From an uncultured Bacteroidota bacterium (GTDB taxonomy: Bacteria; Bacteroidota; Bacteroidia; UKL13-3): a stretch of 10,902 nt of DNA. Within the stretch, counting starts at the first letter, position 1. The number at the start of each line of letters is the position of its first letter. The notes under the pieces were generated by a model. The model was not told the origin of the DNA and did no database searches. It saw nothing but the letters and a program-made list of their open reading frames with translations. A program made the translations under genes and the position numbers. Shown in pieces: positions 1 to 7,141 of this stretch. Location: contig CAIVPY010000646.1 in the NCBI GenBank assembly GCA_903907885.1, forward strand, positions 1 through 10,902. Direction: 5' to 3'.

Positions 1-251
1 TAACGGAAACCATAGATGCAGTAAATCTTGCTACTCGTAATTCATACACCAATATCATGAGTCATAGAAGTGGCGAAACCGAGGATACTACCATTGCTGA
101 TTTAGCTGTAGCATTAAACAGTGGTCAAATCAAAACAGGTTCTGCTAGCAGAACGGATAGGATAGCTAAATACAACCAATTACTCCGTATTGAAGAAGAG
201 TTGGGTAAAAATGCATATTTCCCTGGAGCAGACTTTAAATTTATTAAATAA
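1..251 (+). CDS. eno: Enolase, C-terminal fragment (5' end outside window)
   Basis: This is the last 82 codons of enolase (phosphopyruvate hydratase), the glycolytic enzyme that interconverts 2-phosphoglycerate and phosphoenolpyruvate in the cytoplasm. The reading frame begins with the codon at position 3 and ends in TAA at 249-251. The fragment carries two strongly conserved C-terminal enolase signatures: SHRSGETEDT, whose histidine lies near the active site, and GQIKTGSASRTDR, whose lysine contacts the substrate. It ends in the usual RIEEELG...YFPG stretch with a short extension. The gene is cut by the window edge, so the methionine at 57 is internal and not the start. The next gene on the same strand is an FtsB/DivIC-type protein, a common neighbour of eno. 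Family assignment is very secure. Confidence 0.97.
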   Translation, partial: TETIDAVNLATRNSYTNIMSHRSGETEDTTIADLAVALNSGQIKTGSASRTDRIAKYNQLLRIEEELGKNAYFPGADFKFIK

Positions 252-265
252 TAAATAGTTGATGG

Positions 266-322
266 TTATTAGTTGTCAGTTAATAGGATTTAATTCACAG
301 ACAACTAATAACTGACAACTAA
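266..322. repeat. Inverted block of 7-nt repeats with two alternative hairpins
   Basis: On the + strand, 302-322 reads as three successive heptamers: CAACTAA, TAACTGA, CAACTAA. The left side is their reverse complement. Two pairings are possible. One joins 269-282 with 309-322 (14 bp, perfect). The other joins 266-276 with 301-311 (11 bp, perfect). They share bases and so exclude each other. The block fills most of the 78-nt gap between eno and the next gene and ends 8 nt before that gene's ATG. No run of T follows, so it is not a typical intrinsic terminator. It resembles the short tandemly repeated heptamers known from some bacterial intergenic regions. Confidence 0.75.
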
Positions 323-329
323 ATCAATT

Positions 330-650
330 ATGCATTATAAAAAAATCATACTAAACAAATACATAATTGCCATGCTTCTATTAGTATTGTTATTGATTTT
401 TAATGATAGAAACAGCATCTTCAATCAGCTTAAATACCGCGAGCAGCTAAACAAGGCTACGAAAGAAAATATTTTCTTAAAAGAGCAAATAGCCAAGGCT
501 AGCAAAGAATCAAACGAACTCTTTTCAAACAACAAAAATCTGGAAAAATTTGCACGCGAAAAATACTTAATGAAACGTGATGATGAAGATGTGTATGTGA
601 TTATTGATGAAAAGGAAATCAATAATAATGAAATACAAAAAGCAAAATAG
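330..650 (+). CDS. FtsB/DivIC-type septum formation initiator protein
   Basis: This encodes a 106-residue bitopic membrane protein of the septum formation initiator family (FtsB/DivIC), which takes part in the divisome together with FtsL- and FtsQ/DivIB-type partners. A short positively charged cytoplasmic tail (residues 1-10) is followed by one hydrophobic membrane helix (about 11-25). A hydrophilic coiled-coil-like region (about 30-70) comes next, then the conserved block around LEKFAREKYLMKRDDEDVYV (71-90). The length fits the family. The position directly downstream of enolase matches the frequent eno-ftsB arrangement. The ATG at 330 gives a sensible N-in topology; the methionine at residue 15 would cut into the membrane helix. 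Whether the gene is co-transcribed with eno depends on read-through of the hairpin-rich gap before it. The FtsB versus DivIC name is not resolved. Confidence 0.88.
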   Translation: MHYKKIILNKYIIAMLLLVLLLIFNDRNSIFNQLKYREQLNKATKENIFLKEQIAKASKESNELFSNNKNLEKFAREKYLMKRDDEDVYVIIDEKEINNNEIQKAK

Positions 651-802
651 TTGACCTGTTTTTGTTATAGTATTTGCCCATGGTTGTGATTATACCTTTG
701 GTAGGCATTAGAAAAGAATTTTATCAATAACTCAGATTGTTAGGTTTTGATGTTAGCATTTCACTCTAACGGTATATATAATTTGTGCCATTTGAGATAG
801 TT

Positions 803-1246
803 CTAAAATCCTTCTCCATTTCCATCATTTTGAAGTTTTACTGGAGATTTGGGTTCTTTAGGTTTGTCAAGCACTTCACCTTTTATTATTAGTTGTAAAT
901 CAGAGCCAGCATTTGAATTAATGGTAATGCTTTTGGCAAATGGTCCTTGATAGGAGCCAGAATTGTACATGGCTTTAATTTTTGATTTTTGACCAGGCAT
1001 AATTGGTTCGCGAGGCCATTCTGGTGTGGTGCATCCGCAACTTGGTTTTACACTAGTTAATATCAAAGGTACTATTCCCTTGTTGACAAACACAAACTCA
1101 TAGGCAACTTGTGAACCGCTCCACACTTTTCCAAAGTCATGGGTGGTATTTTCAAATTCTATAACTGGTTTATCTTTTGATTCTGTTTGTGCATTTGTTT
1201 TAGATGCAAACAAAATGACAAATAAAATGATGAGTATGTTTTTCAT
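803..1246 (-). CDS. Exported DUF1573 domain protein (downstream paralogue)
   Basis: This encodes a 147-residue protein with a signal peptide (MKNILIILFVILFASKTNAQ) followed by one DUF1573 domain (about residues 28-125). That domain is an Ig-like beta-sandwich related to the ASPM/SPD-2/Hydin group, common in exported Bacteroidota proteins and of unknown biochemical role. The diagnostic features are THDFG (35-39) and PSCGCTTPEW (68-77), with a Cys-Gly-Cys pair, then a PGQ turn. The ATG at 1246 is preferred over an in-frame ATG at 1273, because the longer form puts nine polar residues before the signal peptide and its start would fall in the U-tract of the upstream terminator. The protein is clearly paralogous to the gene at 1323-1766, which also has 147 codons; the pair looks like a tandem duplication. 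The tail is Pro/Lys-rich and ends in glycine-rich NDGNGEGF. A function beyond envelope localisation cannot be stated. Confidence 0.9.
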   Translation of the reverse strand: MKNILIILFVILFASKTNAQTESKDKPVIEFENTTHDFGKVWSGSQVAYEFVFVNKGIVPLILTSVKPSCGCTTPEWPREPIMPGQKSKIKAMYNSGSYQGPFAKSITINSNAGSDLQLIIKGEVLDKPKEPKSPVKLQNDGNGEGF

Positions 1247-1262
1247 AATTTTAGTGTTATTG

Positions 1263-1303
1263 TTTAAAAACAAAAAACCTGCATAAAAAAATTATGCAGG
1301 TTT
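1263..1303 (-). terminator. Intrinsic terminator after the upstream DUF1573 gene
   Basis: A perfect 12-bp stem pairs 1275-1286 with 1292-1303 around a 5-nt loop (1287-1291). Its core is CCTGCATAA/TTATGCAGG. Read on the minus strand, it lies 20 nt past the stop codon of the gene at 1323-1766 and is followed by a T-rich tract, TTTTTTGTTTTT (complement of 1263-1274). This is the classic rho-independent arrangement. It stands only 16 nt before the start codon of the next minus-strand gene, so that gene depends on read-through or on a promoter that is not evident. Confidence 0.9.
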
Positions 1304-1322
1304 CAATATTTAATATTGTTAA

Positions 1323-1766
1323 TTAATGACCATGTCCATCATCTGCAGGTTTAGCAGGAGCATCGTTAGGTTTAACAGTTCCTTTTAAATAAAGAATTAC
1401 TGTTGATTTTTTTGCATTACTCATAACTGTAACACTTTTTGTGAAATCTCCAGGGCTTGCAGCATTATAAGTAGCTTTAACAAAACCTTCTTTACCTGGT
1501 TTAATTGGTTCTCTACTCCAATCAGGAGTGGTGCAACCACAACTTGCCGAAGCACTTGTTATGATTAATGGTTCTTTACCAGTGTTCTTAACCGAAAATT
1601 GGTAAGTTACAGGTGTTCCTTGAGGAATAACTCCAAAATCGTGAGTTTCTTTTTCAAATTTAATGTCAGCTTGATTAGGATTTTCAACAGCTGGTTGTGT
1701 AGGAGTTTGTGCATTGGCTATAAAGCCCGCACATGCAATAAACGCGGTTAAGATTAACTTTTTCAT
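1323..1766 (-). CDS. Exported DUF1573 domain protein (upstream paralogue)
   Basis: This encodes a 147-residue exported protein with a signal peptide (MKKLILTAFIACAGFIANAQ) and a single DUF1573 domain at about residues 34-131. Conserved features are ETHDFGVIPQG (40-50), the NTGKEPLIIT strand (61-70) and SCGCTTPDW (75-83) with the Cys-Gly-Cys pair at 76-78, then EPIKPGKEG. The chain ends in a Pro/Ala-rich tail and DDGHGH, whose histidines might bind metal, though that is a guess. It resembles the next gene downstream on the same strand through most of the domain, so the two arose by duplication. A promoter-like element lies about 40 nt upstream, and a strong intrinsic terminator follows the stop. 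The location should be periplasm or outer surface; the molecular function is unknown. Confidence 0.93.
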   Translation of the reverse strand: MKKLILTAFIACAGFIANAQTPTQPAVENPNQADIKFEKETHDFGVIPQGTPVTYQFSVKNTGKEPLIITSASASCGCTTPDWSREPIKPGKEGFVKATYNAASPGDFTKSVTVMSNAKKSTVILYLKGTVKPNDAPAKPADDGHGH

Positions 1767-1807
1767 TTTTTTATGTTTTTGTTATTTAGTTGATGTAAAT
1801 CGTTAGA

Positions 1808-1840
1808 CAAAGGTTGTACCAAAATTTTTATTTAGCAAAA
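1808..1840 (-). promoter_or_regulatory. Candidate Bacteroidota-type promoter for the DUF1573 genes
   Basis: On the minus strand, a TTTTG element (complement of 1836-1840) is followed after 20 nt by AACCTTTG (complement of 1808-1815). This resembles the Bacteroidota housekeeping pattern TTTG / TAnnTTTG, with one mismatch in the -7 box. Transcription would start near 1800 and leave a leader of roughly 35 nt before the ATG at 1766. The whole divergent spacer 1767-2038 is very AT-rich, so chance matches are possible. Confidence 0.45.
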
Positions 1841-2038
1841 ATTTCTTTTCAAACATAAAGCATAATCAGTTAAATTTTTCTTAAAAGTATATTTATTTAC
1901 ATTTTGATTATACCGAAATTGAAAACCAATTAAATAATATAATAAATAATATTCTGTGAATCAGCAATTTTTCTAAATTTTAAGATAGGAATGTAACTTT
2001 AGTTTCTTTATTTCGTAAAAGCTATCAGTTAACAAATA

Positions 2039-2524
2039 ATGACAGTTAAAGAATACAATAGTTGCGTGGATTTGCATTCGGACGGTGTTTATCGGTTTAT
2101 TCTGAAAAACATCAGGGATGATGAGCGCGCCAAAGATATTGTACAAGATACATTCGAAAAACTCTGGATGAAGGTGGGTTCAATAGATTCTTCAACAGCA
2201 AAATCATATTTGTTTACAGCCGCTTACCATACCATGATTGATGCCATTCGCAAAGAAAAAGTAAGCAGTGATATTGAAGTAGCTGAATTTGTAAGTCACA
2301 CCCCTTCAAAACCATTTCATGACATTAAAAAGGTTATTGATAAAGCCTTAGCTCGATTGAACGACATTCAACGCTCTGTTATCATGCTGCGAGATTATGA
2401 AGGTTATAGCTATGATGAAATAGGTGAGATAACAGGTTTAAACGAATCGCAAGTGAAAGTATATATTTATCGTGCACGAATTGCCATGAAAGAGTATATT
2501 GTTAGTATTGATAATGTGGTGTAA
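2039..2524 (+). CDS. ECF-type RNA polymerase sigma-70 factor
   Basis: This encodes a 161-residue group IV (extracytoplasmic function) sigma factor that directs RNA polymerase to a specific promoter set. Region 2 spans about residues 8-73 and contains the DDERAKDIVQDTFEKLW helix, the usual core-polymerase-binding segment. Region 4 spans about 100-153 and contains LNDIQRSVIMLRDYEGYSYD and a helix-turn-helix ending in SQVKVYIYRARIAMKEYI, which would read the -35 element. There is no region 1.1 or 3, and the length is normal for the group. The stop is two bases before the start of a membrane anti-sigma-like gene, so the two are almost certainly co-transcribed and translationally linked. Autoregulation is usual for such pairs but was not shown here; no convincing promoter was found upstream. 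Target genes beyond the operon are unknown. Confidence 0.95.
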   Translation: MTVKEYNSCVDLHSDGVYRFILKNIRDDERAKDIVQDTFEKLWMKVGSIDSSTAKSYLFTAAYHTMIDAIRKEKVSSDIEVAEFVSHTPSKPFHDIKKVIDKALARLNDIQRSVIMLRDYEGYSYDEIGEITGLNESQVKVYIYRARIAMKEYIVSIDNVV

Positions 2525-2526
2525 AG

Positions 2527-3603
2527 ATGGAGATAAATAGAAACAATTACGAGTTATACATGATAGATTACCTTGATGCTAAATTAAGTGCTGAGCAGCA
2601 AGGTGAATTGATGTTATTTTTAGCTAAAAATCCTGACCTTCAAGCTGAGTTTGATTTGCTTCAAAATTCAGTTTTTGATGATGAAGTGCATTCCATTCCA
2701 TTTGAGCTAAAGCAAGAATTAAAGAAACAAGAACATATTCAAGTTTTGCAATATGATGAGTTGTTAGTGGCCAAATTGGAAGGTGATCTCTCGAAAGATG
2801 AACTATTCAAGCTAAATGCTGAAATTCATATTTATCCTGAACTCCAACATAGCTACGAGCAGTTTCAAAAAACAAAGCTTATAGCAGATGAAGCCATAGT
2901 GTTTTCTCATAAATCATCTTTGAGAAAGCAAGCGCAAGGACTTGTATTGTTTACTAATTTTCGAATGGTTTCTTCCATAGCTGCGGCTTTTTTGGTGATT
3001 CTATCTTTGTGGTTTTTTAGGTCAAATAAATATGGAAATGACAATACTGCTTCACTTAACAATATCATCAATAAAAATAGTAATCAAGAGAAACCAATGG
3101 ACAAAGTATATAAGTCAAGTAAACAGGTTGAAACTATTAAGTCTTTGGTAAAAACTATTAGCCAAAAATCAAAAGCGATTTCCCCAATTCCCAAAGTTCC
3201 TTCAATAGTAACCCTTAATTTAGTAGTGACCATTATCGATAAAAAGGAAATGAATTCTTTGGATGTTAAACTCGCACCATTAAATAACAATAAAATAAAA
3301 ACCATTCAATATGTTGTTATTGCAAAATCGAATGAGAGCAATGTGGTGGCACAAAACAATTACTTGACTCCACAACAATATTTACAAAAAATGATTAATG
3401 CAACAGCAAAGAATGCGGTTGTGGACCAAAATAAACCCGCTTCTGTTGATGATAAAAATAAAAGCAATATTGGCTTTGCCTTATTGGGTTTATTTAATAA
3501 AGCCACAGGGTCAGATGTGAAATTGGTGAGAAAATACGATAATGAGGGGAAGATTACAGGCTACTCTGTCGCAGCCAATACACTTTTTGCAAATAGTAGA
3601 TAG
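2527..3603 (+). CDS. Putative membrane anti-sigma factor with duplicated N-terminal module
   Basis: This encodes a 358-residue single-pass membrane protein and is the likely regulator of the sigma factor ending two bases upstream. The N-terminus (NYELYMIDYLDAKLSAEQQ) matches the opening of many Bacteroidota anti-sigma proteins. The same pattern recurs: residues about 8-46 (DYLDAKLS...NPDLQAEF) and 76-114 (LLVAKLEGDLS...YPELQHSY) align, suggesting an internal duplication. A hydrophobic helix at about 147-165 follows a Lys/Arg-containing stretch, giving a cytoplasmic N-terminal part and a periplasmic C-terminal part of about 190 residues. The end of the protein (FNKATGSDVKLVRKYDNEGK, 324-343) looks like a conserved sensory or structural tail. 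No HxxxCxxC zinc motif is seen, so it is not a classical ZAS-type anti-sigma. The function is inferred from position and topology. Confidence 0.78.
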   Translation: MEINRNNYELYMIDYLDAKLSAEQQGELMLFLAKNPDLQAEFDLLQNSVFDDEVHSIPFELKQELKKQEHIQVLQYDELLVAKLEGDLSKDELFKLNAEIHIYPELQHSYEQFQKTKLIADEAIVFSHKSSLRKQAQGLVLFTNFRMVSSIAAAFLVILSLWFFRSNKYGNDNTASLNNIINKNSNQEKPMDKVYKSSKQVETIKSLVKTISQKSKAISPIPKVPSIVTLNLVVTIIDKKEMNSLDVKLAPLNNNKIKTIQYVVIAKSNESNVVAQNNYLTPQQYLQKMINATAKNAVVDQNKPASVDDKNKSNIGFALLGLFNKATGSDVKLVRKYDNEGKITGYSVAANTLFANSR

Positions 3604-3659
3604 TTTTTTGTAACTATTGAAAAGCAATTACGTATAACAGATATAATAATTAAACAAAT

Positions 3660-5123
3660 ATGAAAATAAATAAATTGAAATTTAATTGGATGCTGTTTGC
3701 ATTGATTTTAATGGGATTAAATGTAAATGCTCAAAATTCTGAGAACTTAGATTATTTCTCGAAATTAGAGGTAAGTGGAAACGTTGATGTAATCATAATT
3801 CAATCTGAATCAAATAAAATTGAATCTAAAAATCCTAATATGCCAATGAACTATAAATTGGATGGAAATAAATTGATAATTAAAGGGTCATATGCAGATG
3901 AGAGTATATTTGTTTTTGTAAAAAACCTTCAAGCTATTGAAACCTCGGGTTTGTCGAGTGTTACTTCAAAAAATGAGATTAAAGCAAGTGAAAGATTTAG
4001 CATTGAAACAAGTGGTAGTTCTGAAGTAGAAATTACTTTGAATAGCCCTTTGTTGAAATGCGAAGCCACTGGTTTATCTAAGCAAACTATTAAAGGTACG
4101 GGTGATAAATTGGTAGTAGATATTTCGGGTAATGCGGATTTGAATGCCTTTGAATTTATATGCAACGAAGCCATGGTGGATGCAAGTGGTTTGTCTGATT
4201 TTAATATCACCGCCAACAAGAAATTAATCTTAGATGCGAGTGGAAGTTCGGATGGTAAATATAAAGGTAAACCTGTTTCTAAAGTTATTTCTGTTACAGG
4301 TATGGCATCGGTTAAAGCCATGGATGAAAACGAAACTTATAATGATGAAAGAACTGAAATGAAAGTAGGAGTGGAGGGCGATACCGTTGCCTTTAATATG
4401 GGAAATAGAAAAATTATTATTACAGAAAAAGGTAATAAGGAAAAAGACGAGAAAGAAGGAAAAACCTCACACAATAGTAAAAAACACAAGGAAATGAAAA
4501 ATGTGTGGAGTGGTCTGGAAATTGGCTTTGATAATCTAATTACACCTTCTGGTAAGTATTCATTCGAAAAACCAAATGACTATTTGAATACACGTTTTGG
4601 AAGTTCTTATCACATTGGCTTGAATCTTTTTGAGCCAGAATGGAAAATAGTTGAAGGCCGTTTGTCAATTGCAAGCGGATTGGGAATCGAATGGCAATCA
4701 CTAAAATTTGATGGCAACAAAGTGTTGTCAGCCAAAATTATAAATGGTGTGGCATTTGATACGAGTGCCTATAGTTTGACCTATAACAGATTAAATCTTA
4801 CAAGTTTTACCTTACCTATTTTGGTGAAAATCAATTCAAATCCTAGTAAATCCGGAAAGAGATTTCATATAGCAGCAGGTGTTATTCTTAATTACACTCC
4901 TTGGGCAACTGTTAAAACAGAAACAACTGCTAACGGATATAGCGATAGAAGAGAGTTTGATTATGATAATAATATCAATCCATTAAGAGCATCTGCCACT
5001 GTAAGGGTGGGTTATGGCTGGTTGAGGTTATTTGCTAATTATGGAATAACCCCCGTATTTAATAGTGCTTCAATGCCCGATACAAGAACAGCTAGTGTAG
5101 GGATTACCGTCATACCTTTCTAG
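3660..5123 (+). CDS. Head GIN domain protein fused to an outer-membrane beta-barrel
   Basis: This encodes a 487-residue exported protein. A signal peptide (about 1-24, ending NVNA|Q) is followed by a GIN/DUF2807 region (about 28-220) that should form a right-handed beta-helix. A short Ser-Gly motif recurs roughly every 20 residues: TSGLSS (95), TSGSSE (117), ATGLSK (136), ISGNAD (155), ASGLSD (175), ASGSSD (193), VTGMAS (212). A Lys/Glu-rich linker (about 256-280) leads to a C-terminal part (282-487) of alternating amphipathic strands ending in GITVIPF. A terminal aromatic residue and this pattern are typical of PorT-like outer-membrane barrels. GIN proteins are described as putative adhesins, without a known ligand. 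The gene follows the anti-sigma gene after 56 nt and is probably part of its regulon. The barrel assignment is weaker than the GIN assignment. Confidence 0.85.
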   Translation: MKINKLKFNWMLFALILMGLNVNAQNSENLDYFSKLEVSGNVDVIIIQSESNKIESKNPNMPMNYKLDGNKLIIKGSYADESIFVFVKNLQAIETSGLSSVTSKNEIKASERFSIETSGSSEVEITLNSPLLKCEATGLSKQTIKGTGDKLVVDISGNADLNAFEFICNEAMVDASGLSDFNITANKKLILDASGSSDGKYKGKPVSKVISVTGMASVKAMDENETYNDERTEMKVGVEGDTVAFNMGNRKIIITEKGNKEKDEKEGKTSHNSKKHKEMKNVWSGLEIGFDNLITPSGKYSFEKPNDYLNTRFGSSYHIGLNLFEPEWKIVEGRLSIASGLGIEWQSLKFDGNKVLSAKIINGVAFDTSAYSLTYNRLNLTSFTLPILVKINSNPSKSGKRFHIAAGVILNYTPWATVKTETTANGYSDRREFDYDNNINPLRASATVRVGYGWLRLFANYGITPVFNSASMPDTRTASVGITVIPF

Positions 5124-5164
5124 GATTTGCGAAGGTGTTTGCAAAATACTTATCTTGCAGGCAA

Positions 5165-6223
5165 ATGAAAAGTACCCGATTTTTAATAATACTTCTCTTA
5201 CTACTTAATATGCAATTATCAGCTCAGGTTTTTACCCGAGCTGATTTTGCTTATGCCAATCAATTGTACACTTATCAAACAGATACAAATCCTTCCTCAA
5301 AAATTAAAGTAAGATTCATTGGACCTAGCAATACTTGGAATTTTTCTACAGGACTAAAGAATCATCTAACAGATTCCATTTCATTTGAAGATACTATTAA
5401 TTACCCCAATAAACCTTTAGGTTGTAATTTGGTGCAAGTTTCTAATACAGCTATCAATTATTTAAAAGTAGATGCAGATGGGGTGAAGGCTTTCTTGAAT
5501 TTGGGGAATTTTACAGATACCAATTCAACTTTAAAAAACCTTATCACCCAATACCCCTTACCTTTAAGCTATTTATCGGAAGTGAAAGATTCTTTGAGTG
5601 CAACAACAGTTCAAAGTGTAACAGATTTGGGATTAGACAATCCTTTATATGATAGCTTAAAAACGGATGTGAAGGTGCTGTTTCATACCCTTGTGGATGC
5701 GAGTGGTTTGGTTATAACACCAAAAGGTAGGTATGAGCAAACCCTAAGAGTAAGAAGCACTCAGCAACCCATTTATTTGTTTTATGGGAGGAATAAAACA
5801 ACGGGGATTTATGAGCCTCTTAATATTCCAATCCCTTATGCAACTAATCTGTATAATACAGATACAACTTATACTTGGTGGGTTTATAAGAAAGGCTATT
5901 ACATAGCTCAAGCAATCACCAATGGTAGGCTTATAAAGCTTTCTTATTTGCTTAATTCTTCACAAGGGAGTGCTAATATAAAAGAGTTGGAGTTTTCAAA
6001 CATAAATATATACCCAAACCCATGTCGTGAAAAAATTTACATAGAACCTGATTTTTTGTCATTTGATAATTACACCATATTTAATTTTCAAGGGGTATTG
6101 GTACAAGAGGGATATTTAAGTTCAGAAATTAACATTGAAAATCTCTCGTCAGGAATCTACTTATTACGATTATTTGACTTCAGTGGCAAAACAACATCAA
6201 AACAATTTGTGCATACATTCTAA
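5165..6223 (+). CDS. Secreted protein with T9SS type A C-terminal sorting domain
   Basis: This encodes a 352-residue protein with a signal peptide (MKSTRFLIILLLLLNMQLSAQ) and a C-terminal type IX secretion sorting domain at about residues 279-352. The domain is recognised by NINIYPNPCREKIYIEP, then LVQEGYLSSEINIENLSSG and IYLLRLFDFSGKTTSKQFV, the usual order in T9SS type A cargo. Such proteins cross the outer membrane through T9SS, lose this domain, and are released or attached to surface polysaccharide. The central 250 residues are rich in Thr, Asn and Tyr and match no family I recognise; no catalytic motif is visible. The ATG at 5165 is preferred over one at 5135, because the longer form puts ten extra residues, including a Cys, before the signal peptide. 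It starts 41 nt after the GIN-barrel gene and ends 18 nt before a glycosyltransferase gene. Confidence 0.88.
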   Translation: MKSTRFLIILLLLLNMQLSAQVFTRADFAYANQLYTYQTDTNPSSKIKVRFIGPSNTWNFSTGLKNHLTDSISFEDTINYPNKPLGCNLVQVSNTAINYLKVDADGVKAFLNLGNFTDTNSTLKNLITQYPLPLSYLSEVKDSLSATTVQSVTDLGLDNPLYDSLKTDVKVLFHTLVDASGLVITPKGRYEQTLRVRSTQQPIYLFYGRNKTTGIYEPLNIPIPYATNLYNTDTTYTWWVYKKGYYIAQAITNGRLIKLSYLLNSSQGSANIKELEFSNINIYPNPCREKIYIEPDFLSFDNYTIFNFQGVLVQEGYLSSEINIENLSSGIYLLRLFDFSGKTTSKQFVHTF

Positions 6224-6241
6224 ATAGCTTTCTTTGCTTCA

Positions 6242-7141
6242 ATGTCTTTTGTCAAACCTAATATTAACTATTTCCCTTTAGCTAATTCAGATAGCGAGGC
6301 TTTATTTTCAATCATTATTCCAAGTTGGAATAATTTGGAAATGTTGAAATGTTGTATTCAATCTATTTATGATAATTCATTTTATAAGCATCAAATTATA
6401 GTACATATTAATGAAGGTGTAGATGGTAGCTTAGCATGGATAAAAGAACAAAAAATAGATTATACCCACTCTGATACCAATGCTGGGGTATGTTATTCGG
6501 TTAATGCAATGGCTTCATTATCTAATACAAATTATGTTGTTTTTTTAAATGATGATATGTATGTATGCAAAAACTGGGACAAACATTTATATGATTGTAT
6601 CATGTCATTGCCCAATACTAATTTTTATATTTCAGGTACCATGATAGAGCCACTAGCATCTAATAATAAATGTGCCATTGCCCCTCATAATTTCGGTAGA
6701 ATACCTGAAGAGTTTGATAGATTAGCTTTAGATGAATTTGCGTTAATTGTAAAGAAGAATGATTGGTTTGGGTCTTGTTGGCCACCATCTGTGGTTCATA
6801 AAAGTGTTTGGGATAAAGTGGGTGGATATAGTGAAGAATTTAGTCCAGGAATGTATTCAGACCCTGATTTTGCAATGAAACTCTGGGAACATGGAATTAG
6901 GCATTTTCAAGGCATAGGTGCAAGTTTGGTTTATCATTTCCAATCACGGTCAACGGGTAGGGTTGTGAAAAATAATGGTCGAAAACAATTTGCTCAAAAA
7001 TGGGGAATACCTGCATCTTATTTTTATAAAAATGTGTTGCAATTAGGAAGCGAATTTAAACCCGAATCAAAACTAAAAATGAATAAAAATGTAGCCTATT
7101 TCGTGGCTAAATTAAGGGCCTCATTTATATCAATATCTTAA
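6242..7141 (+). CDS. Family 2 glycosyltransferase
   Basis: This encodes a 299-residue GT-A-fold transferase of family GT2, which moves a sugar from a nucleotide-sugar donor to a glycan or lipid-linked acceptor at the cytoplasmic face of the membrane. Visible motifs are FSIIIPSWNNLEMLKCCIQS (22-41) for nucleotide binding, the TNAGVCYSVN segment (79-88), the metal-binding FLNDDMYV with DDM at 104-106, and a catalytic/acceptor region with GGYSEEFSPGMYSDPDFAMK (194-213). No transmembrane segment is evident, so it is probably soluble or peripheral. Donor and acceptor cannot be read from the sequence. Its TAA overlaps the next gene's ATG by one base (TAATG at 7139-7143), so the two glycosyltransferases are translationally coupled and probably act on the same glycan. 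Confidence 0.92.
   Translation: MSFVKPNINYFPLANSDSEALFSIIIPSWNNLEMLKCCIQSIYDNSFYKHQIIVHINEGVDGSLAWIKEQKIDYTHSDTNAGVCYSVNAMASLSNTNYVVFLNDDMYVCKNWDKHLYDCIMSLPNTNFYISGTMIEPLASNNKCAIAPHNFGRIPEEFDRLALDEFALIVKKNDWFGSCWPPSVVHKSVWDKVGGYSEEFSPGMYSDPDFAMKLWEHGIRHFQGIGASLVYHFQSRSTGRVVKNNGRKQFAQKWGIPASYFYKNVLQLGSEFKPESKLKMNKNVAYFVAKLRASFISIS

Noticed and set aside
752..770. GTTAG/CTAAC hairpin between the convergent ftsB-like and DUF1573 genes as a terminator
   Set aside because: The stem is only 5 bp with a 9-nt loop, and no T tract follows on either strand.
1994..2001. TAACTTTA as a -7 box for the sigma gene
   Set aside because: It lacks the final G of TAnnTTTG and no TTTG box lies 19-23 nt upstream; the AT-rich spacer makes such partial matches likely by chance.
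3929..4321. 130-codon minus-strand frame inside the GIN-barrel gene
   Set aside because: It is a by-product of the repetitive Ser-Gly codons of the GIN beta-helix on the other strand.
5135..5164. Ten-residue N-terminal extension of the T9SS cargo protein
   Set aside because: The segment is polar and would precede an otherwise well-formed signal peptide; the ATG at 5165 is the better start.
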